Shown in pieces: positions 35,910 through 45,486 of a stretch of DNA of 64,000 bases. The position numbers and the translations under genes were made by a program. Below the pieces are notes generated by a model, which saw only the letters and a list, made by a program, of their open reading frames with translations, was not told the DNA's origin and did not search any database. Origin of the DNA: Bosea sp. OAE506 (GTDB lineage Bacteria; Pseudomonadota; Alphaproteobacteria; Rhizobiales; Beijerinckiaceae). The stretch lies in assembly GCF_040546595.1 (NCBI RefSeq), contig NZ_JBEPOB010000001.1, forward strand, positions 4,031,001 to 4,095,000, written 5' to 3'. Position 1 is the stretch's first letter; each line of letters begins with the position of its first letter.

Positions 35910-36964
35910 CAGGGCGCCAGCTTCAGTTCGGCGGCGCCGAGCGGCGCGAAATAGGCGGTGATGTCGGCCGGCACGACGTCGTCGAGCGTGGCCGGGCGCC
36001 AGCGCGGCGCCTGGTCCTTGTCGATCACGACGGCGCGGACGCCCTCGTAGAAATCATGGCCATGGGCGATGCGCGAGACGATGCGGAATTCCGTGCGCAT
36101 CGCTTCGGCGAAAGCGAGTGTGGCGCCGCGGCGCATCTGCTCGAAGGCGATGGCGACGCTGGTCGGGGACTTCACCGCGAGCGTCTGGCGTAGCTTGCCG
36201 GCGAAGGCGCTGCCGCCGGCCGCGGCGGCCTCGATCCGGGCGATGATCTCGGGCAGAGTCGCGGCGCCGAAGCAGTCCGCGATCAGCCCGCGCTCCGGGG
36301 CGAGCCGGGGCTGGCCCGGATCATGGGTGAAGCCGGCGAGGATGTCGTCGAGCGCGCCACGGCGTGTCAGCGCGTCGGTAAGCTCCGCCATCCGCGCGCT
36401 CGGCACGGCATGGGTGGCGAGCCCGAGCGCCAGCGCATCGGCCGCGCCCACCCGGTCACCCGTCAGCGCGAGATAGATTCCGGCCGCATCCGGCAGGCGC
36501 GGCAGGGCGAAGGTCGCCCCGACATCGGGAAAGAAGCCGATACCGACTTCGGGCATGGCGAAGAGATAGCGCTCGCCCGCGATCCGGTGGCTGCCATGCA
36601 GCGAGATTCCGACGCCGCCGCCCATGACGATGCCGTCGATCAGCGCGACATAGGGTTTGGAATAGCTCTGGATGCGGGCGTTGAGGATGTATTCCTCACC
36701 CCAGAAGGCGAGCATCTCGTCATGCTGCCCGGCCTTGCCGAGATCGTGCAGGGTGCGGATGTCGCCGCCGGCGCAGAAGGCCTTCTCGCTGGTGCTGGTG
36801 ACGATGACGCGCTCGACCGCGGGATCCTTCTCCCAGGCGTCGAGCGCGTTGGCGAGTTCGCGGACCATCGGAAGCGTGAGCGCGTTCAGCGCCTTCGGCC
36901 GGTCGAGCACGACCACGCCCGCCGCGCCGCGCCGCTCGCACTGGATCTCCGGGGTCTGCGACAT
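35909..36964 (-). CDS. 3-hydroxyisobutyryl-CoA hydrolase (crotonase family)
   Basis: The 351-residue protein has the crotonase oxyanion segments SEKAFCAGGDIRTLHDLGKA and DGIVMGGGVGISLHGSHRIA. Its length and the C-terminal DFYEGVRAVVIDKDQAPRWR are typical of 3-hydroxyisobutyryl-CoA hydrolases rather than simple enoyl-CoA hydratases. It would release 3-hydroxyisobutyrate in valine catabolism. The other valine pathway genes are not in the window. Confidence 0.88.
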   Translation of the reverse strand: MSQTPEIQCERRGAAGVVVLDRPKALNALTLPMVRELANALDAWEKDPAVERVIVTSTSEKAFCAGGDIRTLHDLGKAGQHDEMLAFWGEEYILNARIQSYSKPYVALIDGIVMGGGVGISLHGSHRIAGERYLFAMPEVGIGFFPDVGATFALPRLPDAAGIYLALTGDRVGAADALALGLATHAVPSARMAELTDALTRRGALDDILAGFTHDPGQPRLAPERGLIADCFGAATLPEIIARIEAAAAGGSAFAGKLRQTLAVKSPTSVAIAFEQMRRGATLAFAEAMRTEFRIVSRIAHGHDFYEGVRAVVIDKDQAPRWRPATLDDVVPADITAYFAPLGAAELKLAP

Positions 36965-37137
36965 GCGGCTGCTTTCCCTGCTGCGTCGGCCCGGTTCTGG
37001 GACGGGCCGGCGATGCTTGTCAACGCGCCCGGGCGCCCGACCGCTCGTGCGACCACAGCCCCTTTTTTGGAACCGTTCCGATGTGCTACGGTGATCGCGT
37101 CGGCCCTGCCGGCATCACCGAGCCGACGGAGGCCTCA

Positions 37138-38187
37138 TTGGACACCCGGAACGTGCGGCCCTTCCCGGCGCCGCAGCTTCGCCCGGATACGGCCCCGGCC
37201 CTCGGCCTGACCCGGCGCATGCGGCGCAACCGCAAGGCGGAATGGTCGCGGCGGCTGGTGCGCGAAACGCGTCTCACGACAGACGACCTGATCTGGCCGC
37301 TCTTCCTGATGGATTCGACCGAAGCCCGGACGCCCGTCGCCTGGATGCCGGGCGTCGACCGGCTCAATATCGAGGAGGCGGTGCGCCAGGCGGCGCATGC
37401 GGCTTCGCTCGGCATTCCGGCGATCGCGCCCTTCCCCTTCGTCGACAAGGCGCTGCGCGACCCGACCGGCTCGGAAGCGCTCAACGCGCGCAACTTGATG
37501 TGCCGGGCCGTGCGCGCCATCAAGACGGAGGTGCCGCAGATCGGCATCATCTGCGACGCGGCGCTCGACCCCTACACCTCCCATGGCCATGACGGCGTGA
37601 TGGATGGCGAGCGCATCCTCAACGATGCCAGCGTGGCGATCCTCGTCCAGCAGGCGCTGGCGCTCGCCGATGCCGGGGCCGACGTCATCGCCCCCTCCGA
37701 CATGATGGACGGTCGCGTCGGCGCGATCCGCGCAGCGCTCGACGCATCGGGCCAGGAGGACGTGCAGATCATGGCCTATGCGGCCAAATATGCCTCTGCC
37801 TTCTACGGCCCGTTCCGCGACGCCATCGGCACCAATGCGACGCTGGTCGGCGACAAGCGCACCTACCAGATGGACCCCTGCAATTCGGACGAGGCCATCG
37901 CTGAGGTCGGGCTCGATCTCGATGAGGGCGCTGACATGGTGATGATCAAGCCCGGCCTGCCCTATCTCGACATCGTCGCACGGGTGAAGGACCATTTCCG
38001 GGTGCCGACCTTCGCCTACCAGGTCTCGGGCGAGTACGCGATGATCATGGCGGCGGCCGGCAATGGCTGGCTCGACGGCGAACGCGCGATGATGGAAAGC
38101 CTGACCGCCTTCAAGCGCGCCGGTGCCGACGGCGTGCTGACCTATTTCGCGCCGCAGGTGGCGCAGAAGCTCAAGGCCGCCGGCTGA
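37138..38187 (+). CDS. hemB: Delta-aminolevulinic acid dehydratase (porphobilinogen synthase)
   Basis: The 349-residue enzyme joins two 5-aminolevulinate molecules into porphobilinogen. Visible family segments are RRNRKAEWSRRLVRE, DLIWPLFLMDS, the active-site lysines in MAYAAKYASAFYGPFRDAIG and MVMIKPGLPYLD, and YQVSGEYAMI. I prefer the TTG start at 37138, because GGAGG lies 5 bases before it. An in-frame ATG at 37081 lacks a ribosome site but would add 19 residues. Confidence 0.94.
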   Translation: MDTRNVRPFPAPQLRPDTAPALGLTRRMRRNRKAEWSRRLVRETRLTTDDLIWPLFLMDSTEARTPVAWMPGVDRLNIEEAVRQAAHAASLGIPAIAPFPFVDKALRDPTGSEALNARNLMCRAVRAIKTEVPQIGIICDAALDPYTSHGHDGVMDGERILNDASVAILVQQALALADAGADVIAPSDMMDGRVGAIRAALDASGQEDVQIMAYAAKYASAFYGPFRDAIGTNATLVGDKRTYQMDPCNSDEAIAEVGLDLDEGADMVMIKPGLPYLDIVARVKDHFRVPTFAYQVSGEYAMIMAAAGNGWLDGERAMMESLTAFKRAGADGVLTYFAPQVAQKLKAAG

Positions 38188-38208
38188 CGCTTCGCATCGT
38201 CGCACGTC

Positions 38209-38245
38209 ATTGCAAGCGCAGCTTCGTAGCTGCGTTCCTTGTAAT
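38209..38245. repeat. Imperfect hairpin after hemB
   Basis: ATTGCAAGCGCAGC (38209-38222) pairs, with a 3-base bulge, to GCTGCGTTCCTTGTAAT (38229-38245) over TTCGTA. It follows the hemB stop. There is no T run, so it is a repeat-like hairpin or weak terminator. Confidence 0.5.
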
Positions 38246-38287
38246 ACGAATGGCACGCGGCCGCTTCTGCGTTACGTTGCGCGCCGC

Positions 38288-39622
38288 ATGCGACCTCTCC
38301 TGCCGACGATTCTGCTCGTTCTCGCGCTCGGCGGCTGCAGCGAGCGCTTCGACACCGATCAGCAGCGGCTCTGCCGGCAGGCGATTCCCGCGCTCAACGC
38401 GCCGGGCACGCCGATCGCGATCGAGCGTGCGGGCGCGGGGCCGAGACCCGGAATCCTCCGCATCATCTATGTCGCCGGCCCGGCCGAGGGGCCGGTGCGC
38501 CGTCGCAGCATCGACTGTCTCTTCGCCGGGGAAGGCCAAGGCCTGCGGCCGGGCGCCCTGATCGGCGTCGCCTCGGACGGGCGTCCGATGAGCGATGCCA
38601 GCTTCTACCTGCTGCGCCGCTTCTATCTGGAGGACCGGCGCGACCCGCCTGCCGACCCCGGCGCGCCGCTGCCCCTCTGGCTCCCGGAATTGCCACCGGC
38701 GCTTGCCTATGGTCTGCAGCAGGGCGTGAGCGGCCTGCCCTCGGCGGCGATCTATGCCCTGCTCGCCTGCGCCTATGCCCTGATCTATGGCCTCAGCGGG
38801 CGCATCATCCTGAGCTTCGGCGAGTTCGCGGCGCTCGGCGCGACGGCCTCGGTGGTCGGTGCGGCACTGCTCGTCTCCGTCGCTGCGTCGACGCCGCTTG
38901 CGGGGCTCGGGGCTGCTTTCGTCGTCGCGATCCTCGTCGCCGCGCTGCATGGTTTCGCCATGGGGCGCGTCGTGCTGGGGCCACTGGCGCGCGGCCGCGG
39001 CCAGCAGGTGCTCATCGCCACCGTCGGGCTCGGGATCGCGCTGTCTGAATATCTTCGCCTCGTCCAGGGCACGGGGCTGCGCTGGCTGCCGCCGGTGCTC
39101 AACGAACCGATGGCGCTGGCGCGGGCCGGCAGCTTCGTCGTCACGGCGACACCGCTTTGGCTCGGTGTCGCGACCGCCGGTTTCGCGGCGACTCTGGGGC
39201 TGGTTCTGCTGATCGCGCGCTCGGCCTATGGGCGGCAGTGGCGCGCCGTGGCGGACGATGCCCGCACCGCCGCGCTGTTCGGCGTCGATGCGCGGGCAGT
39301 CCACGACAAGGCGCTGATCCTGGCCTGCGCCGCCAGCGGCATGGCCGGCGTTATCGTCACCGCCGTCTATGGCGGGATGGGTTTCGCCGGCGGCTTCACG
39401 CTCGGGCTGAAGGCGCTGATCGGCGCCATCCTCGGCGGCATCGGCACGCCGGCGGGCGCCGCGCTGGGTGGGCTTTGCATCGCCCTGTTCGAAGTGCTCT
39501 GGTCGGCGACGATGCCGCTCGAACAGCGCGATATCGCCGTCTATGCCCTGCTCGCCGTGGTCCTGATCCTGCGGCCGGGCGGTTTCTTCGGCGACGGCGC
39601 GCTGGCGCCGCGGCCGGTCTGA
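38288..39622 (+). CDS. LivH-type branched-chain amino acid ABC permease with N-terminal lipoprotein-like domain
   Basis: The 444-residue protein starts with MRPLLPTILLVLALGGCSER, a lipobox-like signal, followed by about 110 residues of soluble sequence (IIYVAGPAEGPVRRRSIDCL). The rest is a LivH-like permease of about eight helices (AIYALLACAYALIYGLSGRI, LSFGEFAALGAT, FAGGFTLGLKALIGAILGGI). LivH proteins form the channel of branched-chain amino acid or urea importers. No partner permease, ATPase or binding protein is adjacent, so the system is orphan here. Lipidation is uncertain because the rest is a membrane protein. Confidence 0.82.
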   Translation: MRPLLPTILLVLALGGCSERFDTDQQRLCRQAIPALNAPGTPIAIERAGAGPRPGILRIIYVAGPAEGPVRRRSIDCLFAGEGQGLRPGALIGVASDGRPMSDASFYLLRRFYLEDRRDPPADPGAPLPLWLPELPPALAYGLQQGVSGLPSAAIYALLACAYALIYGLSGRIILSFGEFAALGATASVVGAALLVSVAASTPLAGLGAAFVVAILVAALHGFAMGRVVLGPLARGRGQQVLIATVGLGIALSEYLRLVQGTGLRWLPPVLNEPMALARAGSFVVTATPLWLGVATAGFAATLGLVLLIARSAYGRQWRAVADDARTAALFGVDARAVHDKALILACAASGMAGVIVTAVYGGMGFAGGFTLGLKALIGAILGGIGTPAGAALGGLCIALFEVLWSATMPLEQRDIAVYALLAVVLILRPGGFFGDGALAPRPV

Positions 39623-39678
39623 ACGCCCTCCCTCGCCGTCTCGCCTTCGCCCTCCTTCCAGACACCGGACTCCCCATC

Positions 39679-40938
39679 ATGAGCGAGCCCTTCTCCATCA
39701 CACCGGCAGATATCGAGGCGGCGGCACGGCGCATCGAGGGCCATGTGTTGCGCACCCCGCTGGTGCCGGCGCCGCGCCTCTCCGACCTCACGGGCGCGAC
39801 CGTGCTGGTCAAGCACGAGAACATGCAGGCGACGGCCTCCTTCAAGGAGCGCGGCGCGGTCAACAAGCTGCTGACACTGGACGATGACGAGCGGGAGCGC
39901 GGCGTCATCGCCATGTCGGCGGGCAACCACGCCCAGGCGGTGGCCTATCACGCCCGGCGCTTCGGCATTCCCGCGACGATCGTGATGCCGGAGACGACGC
40001 CGCTGGTGAAGGTCGAGAACACGCGCTCCCATGGCGCCCGCGTCGTGCTGCATGGCGAGACGCTGTACGAATCGGCGCAGAAGGCGCGGGAACTCGCCCA
40101 GGCAGAGGAACTGGTCTTCGTGCATCCCTATGACGATCCCGCCGTGATGGCGGGCCAGGGCACGATCGCGCGCGAGATGCTCGACGACGATCCCGAACTG
40201 GAGGTGCTCATCGTCCCGCTCGGCGGCGGCGGGCTGATGGCCGGCAATGCGGTGGCCGCCAAGGCGCTGAAGCCGTCGATCGAGCTGATCGGGGTGGAGG
40301 CGGCGCTCTACCCCTCCTTCTTCAACGCGATCAATGCCGACGACCTGCCCGTCGGCGGGCCGACGCTGGCCGAGGGCATCGCGGTCAAGACGGTCGGCGT
40401 CCAGACCCTGCCGATCGTCTCCAGCCTCGTTTCCGACATCGTGCTGGTCGGCGAGGACCTGATCGAGCGCGCGGTCTACGCTTACGCCAGTCTTCAGCAC
40501 AGCCTGGCGGAGGGGGCCGGCGCGGCCGGGCTCGCCGCGATGCTGAAGGAGCCGGGGCGCTATGCCGGGCGCAAGGTCGGCCTGCTGCTCTGCGGCGGCA
40601 ACATCGACACGCGCCTGCTGGCGGCGATCATGGTGCGCGAACTCGAGCGCGAGGACCGCATCGTGGCCTTCCGGCTGACGACCGCCGATCGGCCAGGCCT
40701 GCTCGGCAAGGTCGCGAGCCTGCTCGGCGAGCAGGGCGCCAACATCCTCGAGGTCAGCCATGGCCGGCTGTTCCTCGATGTGCCGGCCAAGGGTGTGACG
40801 CTCGACGTCACGGTGGAGACCCGCGGCAGCGCCCATTCCGCCACGATCGAGGCCGCCCTGCGCGAGAGCGGGTTTGCGCCCCATCGCGTGCTGCCGCGCG
40901 GGCTTGCCGGCCGCGACCTTGCGGAACCGGGACGCTGA
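39679..40938 (+). CDS. Threonine dehydratase with C-terminal ACT domain
   Basis: The 419-residue PLP enzyme deaminates threonine (or serine) to 2-oxobutyrate. It has the PLP lysine in QATASFKERGAVNKLL, SAGNHAQAVAYHARRFG, the phosphate-binding PLGGGGLMAGN and the Cys of LLCGGNID. From about residue 325 an ACT domain follows (FRLTTADRPGLLGKVASLLG), pointing to allosteric control. This length fits the ilvA-2/tdcB class rather than long biosynthetic IlvA. It lies 57 bp after the permease gene. Confidence 0.9.
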   Translation: MSEPFSITPADIEAAARRIEGHVLRTPLVPAPRLSDLTGATVLVKHENMQATASFKERGAVNKLLTLDDDERERGVIAMSAGNHAQAVAYHARRFGIPATIVMPETTPLVKVENTRSHGARVVLHGETLYESAQKARELAQAEELVFVHPYDDPAVMAGQGTIAREMLDDDPELEVLIVPLGGGGLMAGNAVAAKALKPSIELIGVEAALYPSFFNAINADDLPVGGPTLAEGIAVKTVGVQTLPIVSSLVSDIVLVGEDLIERAVYAYASLQHSLAEGAGAAGLAAMLKEPGRYAGRKVGLLLCGGNIDTRLLAAIMVRELEREDRIVAFRLTTADRPGLLGKVASLLGEQGANILEVSHGRLFLDVPAKGVTLDVTVETRGSAHSATIEAALRESGFAPHRVLPRGLAGRDLAEPGR

Positions 40939-40993
40939 CCAAACATTGTGTGGAGGCCACACCGGCCCGACCGAGAACAGGACACGAATTCAG

Positions 40994-41467
40994 ATGACCG
41001 ACACCCGCTATGGCCAGCCCCCGATCGTCGCCGTGGGCGAGCGACCGGTCCAGGATGTCAGCGGCGTCCTGGGCTCGCGCATCTTCGCCTGGATCGGCGA
41101 CATCATCGTGCTCGCCATCCTCGGCACGCTGGTCTGGTTCGCGCTCGGCGTGCTCGGCATCGTCACCTTCGGCGCGACCTGGCTGCTGATCCCGATCGCG
41201 ACGGTCGCGACCGCGCTCGGCTATGCTGCGCTGACGATCGGCGGCCCGCGCCAGGCGACCTGGGGCATGCGGATGGCCGGCCTGCGCGTCGAGACTGCCA
41301 CGGGCGGCCGGCCCGACGGGCTGGCGGCGGCGGTGCACGCGCTTTTGTTCTACGTCGCGGCCTCGACAGTGGCGCTGTGGGTGCTCGACATCCTCTGCGG
41401 CATCGTGCGCAGCGACCGGCGCCTCGCGCACGACCTGCTCACCGGGCTCGTGGTGGTGCGCGCCTAA
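40994..41467 (+). CDS. RDD family membrane protein
   Basis: The 157-residue protein has an RDD domain: the first helix begins SRIFAWIGDIIVLAILGTLV with the Arg-Asp pattern, and later GMRMAGLRVE and RRLAHDLLTGLVVV are typical. About three membrane helices. RDD proteins have been linked to ion transport in some bacteria but most are unknown. The start has AGGA about 10 bases upstream. Confidence 0.85.
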   Translation: MTDTRYGQPPIVAVGERPVQDVSGVLGSRIFAWIGDIIVLAILGTLVWFALGVLGIVTFGATWLLIPIATVATALGYAALTIGGPRQATWGMRMAGLRVETATGGRPDGLAAAVHALLFYVAASTVALWVLDILCGIVRSDRRLAHDLLTGLVVVRA

Positions 41468-41543
41468 GGGCGCGTCCTGCCCTTGTTGATACCGGCGCGG
41501 CTGCTACACTCCGCTTCGACCCCTACGCCGGAGCGAGCCTGAC

Positions 41544-42290
41544 GTGACGCGCCCGTTGCGGGATGCCCCGCAATTCTACCTGACGTCGCCGACGCCGTGC
41601 CCCTATCTACCCGGGCGCGAGGAGCGCAAGGTCTTCACCCATCTCGTGGGCGCCCGCGCCCGCGACCTCAACGATGTGCTGAGCCATGGCGGCTTCCGCC
41701 GCTCGCAGAGCATCGCCTATCGCCCGGCTTGCGAGACCTGCCGGGCCTGCATTTCGGTGCGCGTCCTTGTCGACGATTTCCGGCCCTCGCGCGGCTTCCG
41801 GAAGGTGATGTCGCGCAACAGCGACCTGATCGGCGAATGGCTGCCGCCACGGCCCCGCTCGGAGCATTATTCCCTGTTCCGCACCTATCTCGACGAGCGC
41901 CACCCCGATGGCGGCATGGCGACGATGTCGGCGCTCGATTTTGCGATGATGGTCGAGGACACCCATGTCGAGACATCGCTGATCGAGTATCGCCGCCGCG
42001 GCCCCGACAGCGGCTTCACCGGGCGTGGTCAGGGCGACCTCTTCGCGATGGCGCTGACCGACCGGCTGAGCGACGGGCTCTCCATGGTGTATTCGGTGTT
42101 CGACCCGTCGCTGGAGGCGCGCTCGATCGGCACCTTCATGGTGCTGGACCATATCGAGCGGGCCCGGAAGCTGCGCCTGCCTTACGTCTATCTCGGCTAC
42201 TGGGTCGATGGCTCGCCGAAGATGGCCTACAAGGAGCGCTTCCTGCCCCAGGAGCGCCTGCTGCCACAGGGCTGGGAACGCTTCGGCTGA
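41544..42290 (+). CDS. bpt: Aspartate/glutamate leucyltransferase
   Basis: The 248-residue protein matches the bacterial protein transferase family: [60 protein letters not shown] and [17 protein letters not shown]. Bpt adds Leu to N-terminal Asp or Glu, marking proteins for ClpAP through ClpS. The start is GTG at 41544. A stem-loop candidate follows the stop (about 42299-42335). Confidence 0.92.
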   Translation: MTRPLRDAPQFYLTSPTPCPYLPGREERKVFTHLVGARARDLNDVLSHGGFRRSQSIAYRPACETCRACISVRVLVDDFRPSRGFRKVMSRNSDLIGEWLPPRPRSEHYSLFRTYLDERHPDGGMATMSALDFAMMVEDTHVETSLIEYRRRGPDSGFTGRGQGDLFAMALTDRLSDGLSMVYSVFDPSLEARSIGTFMVLDHIERARKLRLPYVYLGYWVDGSPKMAYKERFLPQERLLPQGWERFG

Positions 42291-42447
42291 ACCGCAACGC
42301 CGCGCAGCGGGCCGTCCGGCCCTGACGCTGCGGCAATAGGTTTTGTTCATACCAATTTCCGACAATGGTTTGCGCGGGCGCGGTGCCGCGTCACATTGGA
42401 CGCGGTCCTTCGGGGCCGGCCCGTCATGGGAAAGGCTTGGGGGCACC

Positions 42448-43473
42448 ATGCTGCACTCGCTGTTCAAACTGGCCGCGGAGACCTCCTCCGACGCCCGGCA
42501 CCGGCTGTTGCAGGCGGTCACGGACCTGTTTTTCTGCGACCCCGAGCCGACGGGTATGTCGAAGCACCACTATGGCGAGATCGCGCTGCGCGCCCTGCCC
42601 CATCTCGATCTGCAGGCGCGCCAGGGCTATGCCGACGAGGTCGCCGCGGAGCCGAACCTGCCGCGCAGCGTCGCCAATGCGCTCGCCGGCGATCCGGACG
42701 GCGAGGTCGCGCGGCTCGTCCTGCGGCTGTCTCCCGTGCTGACCGACCGAGACCTCGCCGCCATCGCGCTGAACCAGTCCCAGGCTCATCTCGCCGCCAT
42801 CGCCGAGCGCGTCCGGCTGTCGGAGAACATCACCGACATCCTCGTCGAGCGCGGCGACACCCAGGTCCTCAAGACCGTGGGCGGCAATGAGGGCGCGGCC
42901 TTTACGGAAGAGGGTTTCGAGAAGCTGCTCGACCGCGGCCGCGAGGAGGCTGCGATCCCGCTGGCCGTCGTCGTCCGGTCCGATCTCAGCGAGGTTCGCG
43001 CCGAGCGGGTGCTGCGCGTGCTGGCCGAGCTCGGCGAGCAGGGCGACGTCGACTTTGCCTCCGACAGCGAGGCGGCTGCGATCGCGCGGCTGGCACGGCG
43101 CCAGCGGCTCGAGGTCAACCAGCTCATCGCCGATCTCAAAAGCGGGACGCGCCCGCTCGACGAGGTCGTCGTGATGCTGGCCGAGGAAGACCGCGCCTAC
43201 CACCTCGCGCAGGTGCTGGCCCGCGTCTCCGACATCGGCGTCGAGCAGGCCCTGCGCGCGCTGCTGCAGCGGGATGTCAGCGGCATCGCGCTGGCCTGTC
43301 GCGCGCTCGACATCGGCATCCCCGGCTTCGCGGGCGTGCTGGCGCTGCGGGCGCGGCGCCTGATGTTCGCCAACAAGGACACCGAGGAGGATCTGCGCCG
43401 CTACGCCCAGATCGACAGCGCCGCCGCCACGCGCGGGATGCGCTTCATCCGAATGAAGGCGCGCGTCGCCTGA
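42448..43473 (+). CDS. DUF2336 domain protein, first tandem copy
   Basis: The start at 42448 (MLHSLFKLAAETSSDARHRL) gives 341 residues, the same length as the next gene. The protein is all-helical with repeated HEAT-like segments, including VTDLFF, HYGEIALRALPHLDLQAR, NITDILVERGDTQVL and RRLMFANKDTEEDL. DUF2336 proteins occur mainly in Alphaproteobacteria and have no known role. It is clearly a paralogue of the gene at 43613. Confidence 0.85.
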   Translation: MLHSLFKLAAETSSDARHRLLQAVTDLFFCDPEPTGMSKHHYGEIALRALPHLDLQARQGYADEVAAEPNLPRSVANALAGDPDGEVARLVLRLSPVLTDRDLAAIALNQSQAHLAAIAERVRLSENITDILVERGDTQVLKTVGGNEGAAFTEEGFEKLLDRGREEAAIPLAVVVRSDLSEVRAERVLRVLAELGEQGDVDFASDSEAAAIARLARRQRLEVNQLIADLKSGTRPLDEVVVMLAEEDRAYHLAQVLARVSDIGVEQALRALLQRDVSGIALACRALDIGIPGFAGVLALRARRLMFANKDTEEDLRRYAQIDSAAATRGMRFIRMKARVA

Positions 43474-43612
43474 GCGGCGGCGCAAGGCCGGTCGGGCGCT
43501 GTGCCCGCGCCCGACGACGATGCGCAATTGCCCGGTTCACGCACGGTCATCTTAATCATCGGTCAAACCCTGCGCGCTATGGTGAGCATCTCACCTGTCC
43601 CCGGATCGCCCA

Positions 43613-44638
43613 ATGCTCAGCGAACTGTCCCGAATGCCTGCGGAAATGTCGTCGGACAGCCGGCGGCAACTGCTAAACGCGGTCACAGACCTGTTCCTGC
43701 TGGATGAGGCGCCCAACGAGGCGTCGCAGGCCCATTATGGCGAGATCGCGCTCAAATCGCTGCCGCATCTCGAAGCCGATGCCCGGCGCGACTATGCCGA
43801 CCGCGTCGCCGAGACGCCGACACTGCCGCGCGACGTTGCGGTGACGCTCGCCTCCGATCCGGACGCGGATGTGGCGCGCCTCGTGCTCAAGCTTTCGCCG
43901 GTGCTGACCGACACGGACCTTGCGGCGATCGCGGTGACGCAGTCGCAGCGCCATCTCGTGGCCATCGCCGAGCGCGCGCGTCTCTCCGAGAGCGTCACCG
44001 ACATCCTGGTCGAGCGCGGCGACCGCGAGGTGCTGCACACCGTCAGCGCCAATGAGGGCGCGAGCCTCTCAGAGAAGGGCTTCGACCGGCTGATCGAGCG
44101 CGGCGGCCATGACGGCCAGATCAGCCTCGCGCTGTGCTCCCGCTCTGACCTGACGCCGAACCGCGCCGAGCGCGTGATGCGGATCGTCGAGCAGATGAGC
44201 GACGATGGCGGGCTCTGGAACAAGCCGGGCAGCGAGGCGCTGAGCCTCGCCCGCCAGGCCCGGCAGCAGCGGCTCGAGATCAAGCTGCTGATGGCCGATC
44301 TCGCCGCCGGCACACGCCCGCTGGACGAGATCGTCTCGATGCTGGCCGACGAGGACCGCGCCTTCCACCTCGCGCTGGTCTTCGCCCAGGTCGCCAGCCT
44401 CAGCACGGACCAGGCGCTGCGCGTGCTGATGCAGCGGGACGCGAGCGGCATTGCCGTCGCCTGCCGGGCACTCGGTGTCTCGACGGAGGCCTTCGGCGCC
44501 GTACTGCGGCTGCGCGGGCGGCGGATGATGTTCGCCAGGGCCGCGACCGAGGACGATCTGAAGGCCTATGCCGCGCTCGACCTCGCCACCGCAGAGCGGA
44601 CGATGCGTTTCCTCAAGCTCAAGACCAAGCTGTCCTGA
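43613..44638 (+). CDS. DUF2336 domain protein, second tandem copy
   Basis: The 341-residue product aligns along its full length with the preceding protein: AVTDLFLLDEAPNEASQAHY, LPRDVAVTLASDPDADVARL, SVTDILVERGDREVLHTVSA and LMQRDASGIAVACRALGVS match the first copy closely. It arose by tandem duplication and has since diverged. The spacer of 139 bp suggests its own promoter. Function unknown. Confidence 0.85.
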   Translation: MLSELSRMPAEMSSDSRRQLLNAVTDLFLLDEAPNEASQAHYGEIALKSLPHLEADARRDYADRVAETPTLPRDVAVTLASDPDADVARLVLKLSPVLTDTDLAAIAVTQSQRHLVAIAERARLSESVTDILVERGDREVLHTVSANEGASLSEKGFDRLIERGGHDGQISLALCSRSDLTPNRAERVMRIVEQMSDDGGLWNKPGSEALSLARQARQQRLEIKLLMADLAAGTRPLDEIVSMLADEDRAFHLALVFAQVASLSTDQALRVLMQRDASGIAVACRALGVSTEAFGAVLRLRGRRMMFARAATEDDLKAYAALDLATAERTMRFLKLKTKLS

Positions 44639-44709
44639 CGCGCGCACGCGGCCACAAATCCGCGACATTCCGGCGGCCTCATGCTAGGCTCGAAATCGGG
44701 CCGGCTGCG

Positions 44710-45333
44710 ATGAGGACCTGTTTGACCGTGAGAGTGCCGCTTCTCTCCGCCGCGATCGCCGGCGCCCTGCTCCTGCCGGGCGCGGCCCGTGCCCAGTCCT
44801 GGCTGCCCTTCGACGGCTTTGCGCCGCTGCCCTCCTTCGCCTGGTCGCAGCCGACGCTGGCACCTGGCGGCGTTCGCTGGGAGGGCTCCTATGCCCGCAT
44901 CTCGACGGGTTTCAACGTCACCAGTTCGAAGCGCTTCGGCACCAGCGCCGGCCCGACCTTCGGGCTCGAGGCGGGTGTGATGAAGCGCGAGGGCAATTTC
45001 GTCTACGGCATCGTCGGCGCGCTCGACTACATGCCGAGCTTCGGTGGCGCAAACACGCCGGGCTTCGGTCAGGCGAGCTTCACGCGCGACTTCGCCGGCG
45101 CCTTCCAGATCAAGACGGGCGTCCTGGTGACGCCGGATGTGCTTGTTTACACCAAGGTCGGCATGGCCGCCGCCAACGAGACCTATCGCTACGGCGCCAC
45201 GCCCTGGTCATCGCCGTTCTCGCGCAGTGACATCGCGGTTCGGCCCGAGGCACGCGCCGGCGTCGAATGGGCGGTGACCAACAACCTCACGCTCGGCCTC
45301 GAAGTCGGCGTCGTCGGCCAGAGCATCCGCTGA
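44710..45333 (+). CDS. Outer membrane beta-barrel protein
   Basis: The 207-residue product has a signal peptide (PLLSAAIAGALLLPGAARAQ) and amphipathic strands rich in Gly and aromatics: GGVRWEGSYARISTGFNVTS, VYGIVGALDYMPSF, VLVYTKVGMAAANETYRYG and VEWAVTNNLTLGLEVGVVGQ. The pattern is like Omp25/OmpA-type small barrels of Rhizobiales. The C-terminus ends GQSIR rather than a classic Phe, which is slightly unusual. A later GTG start (44728) is possible. Confidence 0.7.
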   Translation: MRTCLTVRVPLLSAAIAGALLLPGAARAQSWLPFDGFAPLPSFAWSQPTLAPGGVRWEGSYARISTGFNVTSSKRFGTSAGPTFGLEAGVMKREGNFVYGIVGALDYMPSFGGANTPGFGQASFTRDFAGAFQIKTGVLVTPDVLVYTKVGMAAANETYRYGATPWSSPFSRSDIAVRPEARAGVEWAVTNNLTLGLEVGVVGQSIR

Positions 45334-45395
45334 GAGTTTGATTCAGGCGGTTGCGGGAGTGATTCAGGCGATCGTCCCAAGCCGTTGACCACAGG

Positions 45396-45479
45396 CGTCA
45401 TTGTCGGGCTTGACCCGAGAATCTCACGACCAGAGACCTCTGGTTTGCGATATGCTCGGATCGAGCCCGAGCATGACAG
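45396..45479 (+). repeat. REP-like repeat (copy b), just past the parC stop
   Basis: It begins GTCATTGTCGGGCTTGACCC, has the linker ACCAGAGACCTCTGG (itself a dyad) and ends CGAGCCCGAGCATGACAG. Both edges match the copies at 49352 and 62909. The parC stop is 8 bases further on. Confidence 0.75.
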
Positions 45480-45486
45480 TGAGCGC

